Assembly (NCBI GenBank): GCA_965247175.1
Contig: OZ252006.1
Coordinates: 4,464,001 to 4,528,000 of the forward strand
DNA: 64,000 bases
DNA from: JANQMX01 sp965247175
GTDB lineage: Bacteria > Pseudomonadota > Alphaproteobacteria > Kiloniellales > DSM-21159
Direction: 5' to 3'
Shown here: positions 43,808 through 52,900 of the stretch, piece after piece
How positions within the stretch are numbered: the first letter of the stretch is position 1
Layout of the letters: each line of letters starts with the position of its first letter
The notes under the pieces: model-generated
What the model was told of the DNA's origin: nothing
The model's input: the letters and a program-made list of their open reading frames with translations, nothing else
The model's database searches: none
Program-made: the position numbers and the translations under genes

Positions 43808-43920
43808 GGCGCGCCTCGGCAAGAGATGAGTGTCAGCCGATGAGCCTGTTGGGCGCCCGGTGGTTTGTCTTGCGTGCCAGCGAAGCGATGTCGCGAATCA
43901 GCCAGAGCCTGCGACGCTCT

Positions 43921-44637
43921 CTAGGCGGCCTTGATGGCGGCAGGAAGGGGCGGGCCATTGCGGAGCGCTTCGGTCATTTGCGCGACGACCGAGACGGCAA
44001 TTTCCGCCGGGCTCTTGGCGCCGATATCCAGGCCGGCGGGTCCGTGAATGCGCGCGAAAGCCTCGGCGCTGACCCCCTCCGCCGACAGCCGCTCCCAGCG
44101 CTTGGCGTGGGTTCGCTTGGAGCCGAGCGCGCCGATGTAGAAGACCTCGCTTGCCAAGGCTGCGAGCAAGGCCGGGTCGTCGAGTTTTGGATCGTGCGTC
44201 AGGGTCACCACGGCGGTGCGCAGGTCCAGTCGCAAGGTCTCCAGCGCATCGTCAGGCCAATCCCGCAGCAGGGTGATCCCCGGAAAGCGCTCTTCAGTCG
44301 CCCAGGCGCGGCGCGGGTCGACGACGACCGTGTCGTAGCCGCAGAGCTGGGCCATGGGCACCAGGGCTTGCGAGATATGCACGGCGCCCACGACGATCAG
44401 GCGAAGGGGCGGCAGATGAACCTGCACGAAGAGCTCTTCGCCCATCAGCAAGCCGCTGCGGTCGATAGCCAAGGCCTCGCGCGCCTCTTGGCGCTGGGCG
44501 GCGGTCAGCTCCAGATCGCCTTGCCAGTCTTCGCCGGCCAGAAGGGCCTGAGCGCCCGACGTCAGATCCGTCACGACCGCGGCCGGTGTCTTGGCAGCTT
44601 TGGCTTCCAGGAGGCGTTGCAGAAGGGCGCGCCTCAT
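43921..44637 (-). CDS. XdhC-family protein, full (Rossmann C-terminal domain)
   Basis: 238 residues. The C-terminal Rossmann domain starts at about 78 with LRLIVVGAVHISQALVPMAQLCGYDTVVVDPRRAWATEERFPG. LTHDPKLDDPALLAALASEVFYIGALGSKRTHAKR and IHGPAGLDIGAKSPAEIAVSV are XdhC/CoxI hallmarks (~145-215). XdhC-like proteins bind molybdenum cofactor, help sulfurate it and deliver it to a molybdo-hydroxylase. Here the N-terminal and C-terminal XdhC parts are on separate genes, and this gene starts at the last base of the previous one (one-base overlap). It should act with the neighbour as one factor. Confidence 0.88.
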   Translation of the reverse strand: MRRALLQRLLEAKAAKTPAAVVTDLTSGAQALLAGEDWQGDLELTAAQRQEAREALAIDRSGLLMGEELFVQVHLPPLRLIVVGAVHISQALVPMAQLCGYDTVVVDPRRAWATEERFPGITLLRDWPDDALETLRLDLRTAVVTLTHDPKLDDPALLAALASEVFYIGALGSKRTHAKRWERLSAEGVSAEAFARIHGPAGLDIGAKSPAEIAVSVVAQMTEALRNGPPLPAAIKAA

Positions 44638-44987
44638 CAGTCGAGCTTCTCGACGAAGACCTTGACGTTGCCGCCGCAGGCCAGACCGGCCTCCCAGGCA
44701 TTCTCGTCGCTGACGCCGAACTCGAGCAGCGTTGTCTTGCCGCTCTCCATGGCCTCCAGCGCCTCATGCACCACGGCACCCTCGATGCAGCCGCCGGAGA
44801 CCGACCCCAGCATTTTACCGTCCTGATCGACGGCGAGCTGGCTGCCGACCGGTCGCGGGGAGGAGCCCCAGGTCTGCACAACGGTGGCGAGCGCGACCTT
44901 GCGGCCTGCCTCACGCCAAGCCAGGGCCTGGGTCAGAACATCCTCGCTGGAAGGGTAGATGTTGGTTTCGGGCGGGGCCTCAGTCAT
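44637..44987 (-). CDS. XdhC N-terminal-domain protein
   Basis: 116 residues, matching only the XdhC/CoxI N-terminal module: QALAWREAGRKVALATVVQTWGSSPRPVGSQLAVDQDGKMLGSVSGGCIEGAVVHEAL (~20-77) and GLACGGNVKVFVEKLD at the C-terminus. The GSSPRP and SVSGGCIE motifs with the conserved cysteines (CIE and CGG) are typical. It overlaps coxE-like by four bases (ATGA) and the next XdhC gene by one base, so the three genes are translationally coupled. Split XdhC pairs are usual in cox-type clusters. Confidence 0.9.
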   Translation of the reverse strand: MTEAPPETNIYPSSEDVLTQALAWREAGRKVALATVVQTWGSSPRPVGSQLAVDQDGKMLGSVSGGCIEGAVVHEALEAMESGKTTLLEFGVSDENAWEAGLACGGNVKVFVEKLD

Positions 44988-46285
44988 GCCTCTGTCCTTT
45001 CCAAGTCCGCATGGTCGAGCCAGTCGCTGACGCCTTCCTGCCTCCGCTGTGGCGCGTGGCTCAAGACGGCCGTCAGCTCGGCCAGGGAGTCGAGATTGTG
45101 GATGGGGCGGAAGTCGTCGACGTGGGGCAGGATGGCCTTGGCGCCGCGGGATTTGGGCTGATAGCCCTCGTAGCGCAGCAAGGGGTTGAGCCAGATGAGT
45201 CGCCGACAGGACTTGTGCAGGCGCTCCATCTCCACCGAAAGCGTTTCGGCTCCGTCGCGCTCCAGCCCGTCGGTGATCAACAGCACCACGGCCCCCTGGG
45301 CCAGCACACGCCGCGACCAGACCTTGTTGAACTCGGCAAGGCTAGGAGTGATGCGCGTGCCGCCCGACCAGTCGGTCACCGCACCGCCGATCTTGTCGAG
45401 CGCCAGGTCCACGTCCTTGTGGCGCAGATGCCGAGTGATGTTCGTAAGGCGCGTGCCGAACAGAAAGGAGTGCACCCGGTCGCGGTCGTTGGTGATGGCG
45501 TGCAGGAAGTGCAGGAAGAGCCGCGAATAGCGGCTCATGGAACCGGAGATGTCGCAGAGCACCACCAGCGGCGGGTGGCGGCGCTTGGGCTCCTTGCGCT
45601 TCAAGGGGATGGTGTCGCTGCCGCTCCGCATGGCGGCACGGAGCGTGCCGCGCAGGTCCGTGCGGCTGCCGCGCTCGGACGGGCGGAAGCGCCGGGTCGG
45701 CAAGGCCATGATGGGAAGACGCATGGCGGCAATCGCGCGCTTGGCGGCCTCGACTTCGGCCGTGCTCATCTTCTCGAAGTCCTGCGCGCGCAGGACCTCC
45801 TTGTCCGACCAGCTCATCACCGCATCGATCTCGATGCGCTCCTCGGCCTTCTCCTGTCCGCGGCCGCCGCCCGGCTGCTGCGGCGCTAAGGCTTCGGCGA
45901 CGCGCCGGTTGATCTCCTTGGCATCGGGGCTCTGCTTCAGCGCCTCGGGCGAGATATCCGGCAGGAAGAGATTGCGCATCCGGTCCAGGAACTGCGGATT
46001 GCGCCAGAAAACGTGAAAAGCCTGATCGAAGACCTCGCGCTGGTCGCGCCGATTGACGAAGACGCAGTGCAGCGCCCAGTAGAAGTCCTGCCGGCTGCGC
46101 AGGCCGAGCGCCTGCACGGCTTCCAACGCCCTGAGCGCCTTGCCGGGCCCGACCGGCAGGCCGGCAGCACGCAGGGTGCGGGCGAAGAACATGATGTTCT
46201 CCGCCAGGCGGCCGCCGTCTTCGTGGTCGCTGCGCAGGTTTTCCGGCAGGCGGGTGGCTTCGGCAAAGGGCGAGGACTGAACCAT
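44984..46285 (-). CDS. CoxE-like VWA-domain protein
   Basis: 433 residues. The N-terminal ~190 residues are the CoxE-type helical part (FARTLRAAGLPVGPGKALRALEAVQALGLRSRQDFYWALHCVFVNRRDQREVFDQAFHVFW, ~20-80; motif only partly conserved). A von Willebrand type A domain follows at ~245-400 with the metal site VLCDISGSMSRYSRLFLHFLHAI (DxSxS) and GGTRITPSL with the Thr. It works with a MoxR/CoxD ATPase to insert metal or copper-sulfide into a molybdo-hydroxylase. The frame is open far upstream, but ATG 46285 begins MVQSSPFAEATRLP, the conserved N-terminus. The matching ATPase gene is at 48.3 kb. Confidence 0.92.
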   Translation of the reverse strand: MVQSSPFAEATRLPENLRSDHEDGGRLAENIMFFARTLRAAGLPVGPGKALRALEAVQALGLRSRQDFYWALHCVFVNRRDQREVFDQAFHVFWRNPQFLDRMRNLFLPDISPEALKQSPDAKEINRRVAEALAPQQPGGGRGQEKAEERIEIDAVMSWSDKEVLRAQDFEKMSTAEVEAAKRAIAAMRLPIMALPTRRFRPSERGSRTDLRGTLRAAMRSGSDTIPLKRKEPKRRHPPLVVLCDISGSMSRYSRLFLHFLHAITNDRDRVHSFLFGTRLTNITRHLRHKDVDLALDKIGGAVTDWSGGTRITPSLAEFNKVWSRRVLAQGAVVLLITDGLERDGAETLSVEMERLHKSCRRLIWLNPLLRYEGYQPKSRGAKAILPHVDDFRPIHNLDSLAELTAVLSHAPQRRQEGVSDWLDHADLERTEA

Positions 46286-46356
46286 GCCGTTGATTTTGGC
46301 GCGCCCGAGAGAGGACGCAAGCCATAGCCGGGTTGTTGAGCAAACAGGGGGAGCCG

Positions 46357-47208
46357 CTAGTCCACCAAAGCGTCTGCGCGCACACCGGCCTGTTCGTGAT
46401 GGATCGGCAGAACCCGGCCGTAGATCTCTTGGGTCCGGGCCAGGCTGCCGACCATGCCGGGTTGCCGCGCCCAGGAGGGAATGGCGACATAGCGATCGTG
46501 ATTGCCGGTCACCTCCGTCACCCGATGCAGGGTGAAGCGGCCCTTGAAGAGCTGCATGTCGCCGGGATGAAGCTCCAAGGTCCGTACACGCGTCCGGTCG
46601 CCAGAGAGCACCTCGGCGACGGCCTCGTAGCATTCATCTTCGGTGCTGCGGATGTCCGGCGCATACTCAAAGAGGCCGCCGCCTTCCGGCGCCTGGATCA
46701 TCAAGGTCACGGTGAACTCGTTGGTGTCGAAGTGCCAGGGGAACTGGTCGCCGGGCCGCATGACATTAAAGGGCATGGAGGCGAGGGGGTCGGCGTAGCG
46801 GTGCAGCGGCGCGATGCCGAAGGCCTCTTCCAGGAAGCCGGTCATGGCGCGCCAGCCATAGAGCGCCCAGAGATCTGAGCTCTCGGGGATGAGGTCGGTG
46901 CAGACGAAGCCGTTGGTCCGCTCCTGAAAGCACCGGCGCGGGTGGCCGTCAGGCAGACTCGGATCTTCAGCTGCAAAGTAGGGATTGTGCCAGCTGCTGG
47001 TCCGGTGGGCCTGCGGCGCAAGCGCGGCGGCCTGGGCGGCGATGCGGGCGACGGCCTCGGGCCTCAGGAAGCTCTCGATGGAGCAGCAACCGTCCTCGGC
47101 CAATTCCTCACGGCAGAAGGCGAGCAGCTCTTTGTAGATTGGCTTGTCAGGGTCGTGCAGCGGAAATCTGTCGAGATCGACGACGTCCTCGGGAACCTGA
47201 TCGTGCAT
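46357..47208 (-). CDS. 2OG-Fe(II) oxygenase, ArpA/HalD-like
   Basis: 283 residues. The iron-binding facial triad is visible: HFDTNEF (His and Asp, ~167-173) and the distal His in FTLHRVT (~236), with the 2-oxoglutarate Arg a few residues later in DRYVAI. Residues LMIQAPEGGGLFEYAPDIRS and LHPGDMQLFKGRF are characteristic of the ArpA/HalD group. In the halogenase branch the Asp is Gly; the intact Asp here points to hydroxylation. The substrate, probably an amino acid or dipeptide, is not known. ATG 47208 was preferred to an upstream extension because it starts MHDQVPEDVVDLDRFPL. It sits in a minus-strand run between cox-type genes. Confidence 0.8.
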   Translation of the reverse strand: MHDQVPEDVVDLDRFPLHDPDKPIYKELLAFCREELAEDGCCSIESFLRPEAVARIAAQAAALAPQAHRTSSWHNPYFAAEDPSLPDGHPRRCFQERTNGFVCTDLIPESSDLWALYGWRAMTGFLEEAFGIAPLHRYADPLASMPFNVMRPGDQFPWHFDTNEFTVTLMIQAPEGGGLFEYAPDIRSTEDECYEAVAEVLSGDRTRVRTLELHPGDMQLFKGRFTLHRVTEVTGNHDRYVAIPSWARQPGMVGSLARTQEIYGRVLPIHHEQAGVRADALVD

Positions 47209-47310
47209 GGCCGGGATCCTCGCAAGGCCGCCGCTGCCGGGCGGCAAGGCGAGAATCTTAGGTCGTCTCGGGTCTGGTGCGCCGTTCTCTCGGCGTCACG
47301 CTTGTCGCTG

Positions 47311-48204
47311 CTAGGCGGCGGCGCGCCGCCGGCGCCAGCCGAGCCATCCGAAGACCGCGATGGCCGAAGCGAAGAGCGGCAGGGCCGCAGGTACGGGAAC
47401 GGGAGCGACGAAGGGGTTGTAATCGGTGCCTGAATCCGACGTGAGAATCGCTTCGATCAATCTACCAGATTCATCTAGAACCCGGAACTCGCTCAGCCCG
47501 GAACTGGGAAAGACCTCCGCAAGTTGATTGGGTCCAAACAATCGCAAGTCGGACCGCAGCTCGTAGGTCAGATATTCGCCGAAGACGATATCGAACTCAC
47601 CGCTCACTGTTCCGGCAAAGTCTGCCGCTTGTCCGCTTCTGTTACGAACGCTTACGAGGCCACCAGGGAGGAGCCTTGGCGAACCTAGGCTGTTGCCAGA
47701 TTCGTCAAACAACTCAAAATCAGTATCAAGAAGCAGTTGTCTGCTTAAGGTAGAGTTCGAGCCAGACCTAGTGAGCTGAGCTACTTCGAACGTCCAGGAT
47801 GGTTCGGTAAAGGGCGTATCGGATGGGCTCGGTGAAATGTGACCGTTGAAGTCGAATGTGAAAGCTATCGTGCCGGACTGACCGAGAAGCGAGCTATCCA
47901 GCGGCATTGCCAATATGCTGTCCCTTGCCGACCATACTGGGCCAGCGGCAGGTATCCCCGAGTTTCGATCGTTTTGCGGAGCGCTGCTGTCCGTCTCGCC
48001 TCGCATCTCAAGGGTGGTGTAGGTCCCACTTACTTGGACGTTGCCTCCGTTCTCAGAACAGCTGTTGGGTGACTTGAAGCCGCCAGTGCTGGAGCTCGAA
48101 CCAGGGCAAAATGCGGAGTTGATGAAGTTGTCGGGTAGAACTGGTTCGGCGTAGCTCGCCGAAGCAATGCAAAGCGCCGCCAACGCACCAAGAAGTGATC
48201 GCAT
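47311..48204 (-). CDS. Secreted protein with VPxP-type C-terminal sorting signal
   Basis: 297 residues. Signal peptide MRSLLGALAALCIASASYA; cleavage after YA. The mature part is polar, serine- and asparagine-rich (SSSSTGGFKSPNSCSENGG), with no catalytic motif and two or three cysteines near the N-terminus. The C-terminus reads VPVPAALPLFASAIAVFGWLGW and then RRRRAAA, a degenerate form of the VPLPA/PEP-CTERM exosortase signal. Part of the gene is AT-richer than its neighbours, which may mean recent acquisition. It interrupts the MoxR-to-CoxE order. It is probably a surface protein; nothing more can be said. Confidence 0.75.
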   Translation of the reverse strand: MRSLLGALAALCIASASYAEPVLPDNFINSAFCPGSSSSTGGFKSPNSCSENGGNVQVSGTYTTLEMRGETDSSAPQNDRNSGIPAAGPVWSARDSILAMPLDSSLLGQSGTIAFTFDFNGHISPSPSDTPFTEPSWTFEVAQLTRSGSNSTLSRQLLLDTDFELFDESGNSLGSPRLLPGGLVSVRNRSGQAADFAGTVSGEFDIVFGEYLTYELRSDLRLFGPNQLAEVFPSSGLSEFRVLDESGRLIEAILTSDSGTDYNPFVAPVPVPAALPLFASAIAVFGWLGWRRRRAAA

Positions 48205-48310
48205 CGTGGATGCCCTCGTGACCCCAGTGAGCCGATTTATAGTTCAAGTTTCTAGAGAATACAATTACAAGGCGTAAGCGTAGATTGAGCTAGCTGCTTT
48301 GGTCTGAGGG

Positions 48311-49231
48311 CTAAACTTGCGCTGCCATCTGGCGCTTGACCTCGTCGAGCAGGCGCGCCGACTCGCTGCCTTCGATCTTGGCGATGTCGTCCTGGTATTT
48401 GAGGAGCACGCCGAGGGTATCGTCGACCGTCTGAGGGTCGAGGGCGACCTTGTCGAGCTGGGTCAGGGCATCGGCCCAGTCGATGGTCTCGGCGATCCCG
48501 GGCAGCTTGAAGAGGTCGCCTTTGCGCAGCTCCTGCACGAAAGTGACGATCTCTCGAGAGAGGGCTTCGGGCGCGCCGGGCGCTTTGACACGCAGGATCT
48601 GGTACTCGCGCGCGGCATCCGGATAGTCGAGCCAGTGGTAGAAGCAGCGGCGTTTCAGGGCGTCGTGGATTTCGCGCGTGCGGTTCGAAGTGATGATGAC
48701 GATGGGCCGCTCCGGCGCCTTCACCGTGCCCAGCTCGGGGATGGAGACCTGGAAGTCGGAGAGGACTTCCAGCAGGAAGGCCTCGAAGGGCTCGTCGGTG
48801 CGGTCCAGCTCGTCGATCAGGAGCACCGGCGCGCCGCCGTCCTGCGGCATGAGTGCCTGCAGGATGGGACGCTCGATCAGGAAGGACTCATCGAAGATGT
48901 CCTTGGCCAGCATGTCCCGGTCTCGGTCGCCGCTGGCCTCGGCCAGCCGGATTTCGACCATCTGGCGTGGATAGTTCCACTCGTAGACGGCGGAGGCGAT
49001 GTCCAGCCCCTCGTAGCACTGCAGGCGTAGGAGGCGGCGGCCGAGAGTGTCAGCCAGGACCTTGGCGATCTCGGTCTTGCCGACGCCGGCCTCGCCCTCC
49101 AGGAAAAGCGGCCGGCCGAGCTTGAGCGCGAGGTAGAGCACTGTCGCCAGACTACGCTCGGGCACGTAGCTGCCGCGGCTCAAGAGCGCCATGGTGTCGT
49201 CGGCGGAGGACGGAAGGGCTTGGTCGGCCAA
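48311..49231 (-). CDS. MoxR-family AAA ATPase (CoxD-like)
   Basis: 306 residues. Walker A is GEAGVGKTE (~42-50), Walker B VLLIDELDRTDEPFEAFLLEVLSDF (~129-153), sensor 1 VIITSNRTREIHDALKRRCFYHWLDYP (~177-203). The arrangement fits the MoxR/CoxD subfamily of AAA+ chaperones, which acts with VWA (CoxE) proteins to mature metal enzymes. The companion VWA gene is at 45-46 kb on the same strand. It begins 29 bases downstream of the ydbL stop region without overlap, and its own start is preceded by a GGAG-poor region on the minus strand. Confidence 0.92.
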   Translation of the reverse strand: MADQALPSSADDTMALLSRGSYVPERSLATVLYLALKLGRPLFLEGEAGVGKTEIAKVLADTLGRRLLRLQCYEGLDIASAVYEWNYPRQMVEIRLAEASGDRDRDMLAKDIFDESFLIERPILQALMPQDGGAPVLLIDELDRTDEPFEAFLLEVLSDFQVSIPELGTVKAPERPIVIITSNRTREIHDALKRRCFYHWLDYPDAAREYQILRVKAPGAPEALSREIVTFVQELRKGDLFKLPGIAETIDWADALTQLDKVALDPQTVDDTLGVLLKYQDDIAKIEGSESARLLDEVKRQMAAQV

Positions 49232-49260
49232 GGCGGCTCTCTCAGATGACGGGTGAGGCT

Positions 49261-49605
49261 CTATTTCTGCGTCCAGTTGCCGCCGGCGTCACGGATCCAG
49301 GTGCCGGTCGCAGCCTTACGAATGATCTCTTGGGCGAAGACGCGGCCGACCTGGTCGACCGAGACGCCTTGCTCCTGGGCGCGCCTCTGATAGACCTCGC
49401 GGCGCTGAGCATTGATCTGGGCCACGACGCCGGCGACTGAGCTTTCGCGGACTTCCATGTAGCCGTCGAAGCGCTCTCCGGCCTGACCCGAGCGACGCAG
49501 ATCCTCGGCCGACTGTGCGTGAGCCACACTTGGCAAAGCTGCGAGCGGCAGGGCGCACATGAGCCCGGTAAGGCGTGCCAAGAGATCTCGTCGTCGCATA
49601 GGCAT
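49261..49605 (-). CDS. ydbL: YdbL-like periplasmic protein (DUF1318)
   Basis: 114 residues. Twin-arginine-like start MPMRRRDLLARLTG and a signal peptide ending VAHA (~residue 30). The mature domain is QSAEDLRRSGQAGERFDGYMEVRESSVAGVVAQINAQRREVYQRRAQEQG with VFAQEIIRKAATGTWI and the C-terminal GNWTQK, the DUF1318 pattern (ring of conserved G-E-x2-DGY). YdbL is the periplasmic chaperone of the YdbH-YnbE intermembrane bridge. The three genes lie in the order ydbH-ynbE-ydbL on the minus strand with gaps of 73 and 71 bases. Confidence 0.9.
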   Translation of the reverse strand: MPMRRRDLLARLTGLMCALPLAALPSVAHAQSAEDLRRSGQAGERFDGYMEVRESSVAGVVAQINAQRREVYQRRAQEQGVSVDQVGRVFAQEIIRKAATGTWIRDAGGNWTQK

Positions 49606-49676
49606 GGTCGCTCTTGTCCTACGATCTTGCGAATTTGGGCGCAAGCCTGGGCGGCTGCGGGGCTGCCAAACGGCGA

Positions 49677-49901
49677 TTAGAAGATGTCTTCGTTCTCTTC
49701 GATGTCTTCGCGCGCCTGCTCTTCCAGGCGCACGCGCACGTCGGCATCGAGCTTGATGTTGAGGTTTATGGTGATGGGCTCCTGCGGCGCCTCGACCTTG
49801 ACGGTGGGCGTGCAGCCAGCGGCGGCAAGAAGCGCGGCCGCCAAAGCCACCGGCGTCCAATGATGGATCCAACCGCTTGTCACTGCACTCGCCGTCGCCA
49901 T
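49677..49901 (-). CDS. ynbE: YnbE-like outer-membrane lipoprotein
   Basis: 74 residues. The lipoprotein signal ends in AAAGC (Cys 30), followed by TPTVKVEAPQEPITINLNIKLDADVRVRLEEQ, the full YnbE signature (ITINLNIKLDADV). YnbE stacks end to end on the C-terminus of YdbH to bridge periplasm to outer membrane for lipid transport. It lies between ydbH and ydbL. The start is ATG 49901; an upstream extension is only a shadow. Confidence 0.92.
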   Translation of the reverse strand: MATASAVTSGWIHHWTPVALAAALLAAAGCTPTVKVEAPQEPITINLNIKLDADVRVRLEEQAREDIEENEDIF

Positions 49902-49974
49902 TGTTGTTGTCCTTCGAACCACTTTGCCGGTGTGCCGGCGCCGAACGCAAGCCCGGCTATGACTCTTACGATGG

Positions 49975-52900
49975 TTAGCGAGAAAGTCTCCACGCCCGGC
50001 GTACAATCTCGTCGGATAGGCGGGTCCCGTCCTTGATCGCGGAGATAAAGGGCTCCGGGTCGCCGATCAGGCGGATGTTGAAGCGGAAGGGGTAGTTGTC
50101 GAGCACATTGGGATTGGCGCCCTCCAAGGTGACGGCCAGCGTGCTGTCTCCGCTCGCCGGCTTGTCGAGGCGCAGGGCCAGATCGGTGAAATTGAAGTCC
50201 TCCAAGGCGTCCAGAGTGAGCTGCATATGCTCACCGGCGTTGGCGAGCGCCTGACGCGTGGTCTGGGAGTTATAGGCGATGCGCCCAGGCGCATCGGCGC
50301 TGACCTCACCACCCTCGACAATCACGGTGTCGCCCTCCAGCTGCACGGGCAGCTGTCCTGACAGCCGTCCTGTGCCTGACAGGCCATCGACCTGCAGTCG
50401 CTCCAAAAGCAGCGCAAGATCGATATCCTCGACCTCGACACGGCCCGGATGCACGATCGTGCCGGGCTGCACGATCTGCTCCTTCAGCCGCAGCAGGCCT
50501 CCGGCGATACCACCCTGAGCCTCTTCCAGTTGCAGCGTGGGGATAGCATCCGGTCCTTCGCTGCTGATGAGGAAACGCCCCTCGATATCCACCAGGTCTA
50601 GCTCCCCGCTGCCGGCACGTGTGGCCGAGAAGCGCTGCAGGCCGTCCGAAGCCAAGGGCAAAAGGCTGGAAAAGGCGATCTCGCTGTTCAGCCCATCCAC
50701 GAAGAGCTCGCCGTAGGTCAACGAGAGTTGAGTGGCTTCGGCCACCGCGGAGCCCGACACGGCGTCATCCTGCCATGCCAGCTTTGCCGTCGCCGAGAGC
50801 GTGCCGCTGGCGTCCTTTATCTCCGTCAGCAGCGGCGAAAGCGCCGCCGGCTGCAGGCCGCCGGGCAGGAAGGTGACAACAGGAACCGCGACTTCGGCCT
50901 CTCCGCGCCCCTTGACCAGATCGTGAGAAAAGTCGGCTGTGGCGGCCACGCTTCCCGTCAGCGCTGCGCGGGCTTGCCCGGTGACGCGATCGTTCCGCAA
51001 GCGCCCTTGGCCCGACAGAGTCAGTTGAGACGGCACCTCGGGCGCGACGGCCTGTGTCACGCGGGTCGGCGTCAGTGTCGCCGTGATGATCTCTCCTTCT
51101 ATCTCGAAGGAAAGGGCCGCGCGCGCGGCGCTGACGGCCGGTTCGCTCAGCGACAAGCTATTGGCGACGAGGCGTCCTTCGCCGTCTGATGCAGCGCCAC
51201 CACGTCCTGCTATCGATAGGGAGATTTCCGTCTCGCCTAGATCAACGTCGCGCTCTGCTGCGCGCAGACGCAGCGGCGGAAGCGCGCCCTCCACGGTCGC
51301 TGTCCAGGCGCGCTCATCTGTCATCGCCAATGTGGCGTCACCCTTTGAAAGCGTGAGCACGACGGGTGTCGCGAGTTCTATGGGCAGGCCTTCGGCGCCC
51401 GCGAACTCAAGCTGGGTTGGTGCCGTGAACTCCAGTTTCAGTGCTTGATCTTTAACGCGCGCCGAGAATGAGCTGTCCAACGTCACATCGCTTAGCGCCC
51501 TTTCGTCGAGCTGCAGGCGGTCGGCGTCGAGCGCGAGATGCAGACGGGCGGCAAGTTCCTCTGGCTGGCCCTGCAGTACGCCACTGGCGCGAAGCGTGCG
51601 GATCGCCTGACTCTCCCAGGAAAAAGGGCTGGTCGCCAGTGTAACCTCAGTCTGTTCCAGGCGAGGGGGCGTTTCACCGTCGGGCAGCGCCGCCGCGCCG
51701 CTGGAGGTGAGCACCAGACCGCTCACGGCCCCGGTCGTCCAGGCACGCCCGTCTGCTTGCCATGCCACCTCCAGACCGCCATCGCCGGAGGGCGCCAGTG
51801 CGAGGAGCGGCAGGCCCGCTTCCTGCTGGGTAAGGCGGAGCACGAGGCTGTCGCCGACGAGCCCGGCGAGTTCCGGCTGTGCGACGAGGGTGGCCAGGTC
51901 GCTGCCGTCTTCGCCCGTCAGACTTGCAAGAAGGGAGCTGGGGACGGAGATCTTGCCATCGCTATAGGTCAGGCTCGTCTCGGCCGAAATCTCGATCGGG
52001 GTCCTCGTTTCCGGGTGGCGGCAAAGGCAGGCAATATCCAAGCGACCAAGCTCCGCCTCGACCAGGTTCTCGCTTTCCGGGTCGACCTGTGCGTGGCCGC
52101 TTGCCGAAAGCGTCAAGGCTTTTCGAGTCTCGCCCGAGACGTCCGCAGCGACTGCCAGCTCAACGCGCAGGGGTCCACCTTCAGCGGGCTGCAGTCTCAC
52201 CAGCGGGTGTTCCTTGTCCCCCGCCGCAAGCGTGATGGTCACGGTTTCCTCTGGCAGTCCCAGCAGGGCGAGAGCGTCGCTGATGGGCGCTGGCACCTCG
52301 TCGGAAGGCCGCGCGGTGACCTGCACTTTGCTGCCGGCGCCCAAGGTCAGGGCTTGGCCGTCATGCACGAAGTCGAGCCCGACCTCTCCGTCACTCCGGT
52401 CGCTCCAGCCCGGTACGGCTAAGCCACGAAGACGAACGTCAAGGTGCGCCTGCATCGGCAACGCGGCCAGACGTGCTAGGGGCGAGGCCTGTTGCAATGC
52501 CCGAAGCGGCAGCGCCGCATCGCTCTTGAGGCTGGTGGACGCTTGGACCGTCCCGGTTTGATCAAGCCGAACTTTGTCGGGCAGCAGGCCGTTGACAGGC
52601 GGCAAGAGTCCCGCAGTTGCCTTCAGCTCAAAGTCTCGAACAGTCTTGTCGTCGAGGGTTGCCGAAAAAGCGGCTTCCGCTTTGCCGAGAGATCCGTCTG
52701 TCGTCAGCTCCACGGAGGCAGACCAGGGGCTGTCTCCCTCAACTGTCGCATTTGCCGTGAAATCCCAAGCAAACTCTTCGTTGCCTCGCTGGACAATGAG
52801 CTGGCCGTCGGTGACCGCCAACCGCCTCGGAAGGACCGGCAGCGGCCAGGGCAGGGCGTCTTGTGTTGCGGCTTCGGGCCCGCTGTCTCCCGGCCCGGTT

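Noticed and set aside
45943..46633. Extension of the CoxE-like gene upstream to 46633
   Set aside because: The added residues are Arg- and Gly-rich, run antisense into the 2OG oxygenase gene and lack homology; ATG 46285 matches the conserved N-terminus.
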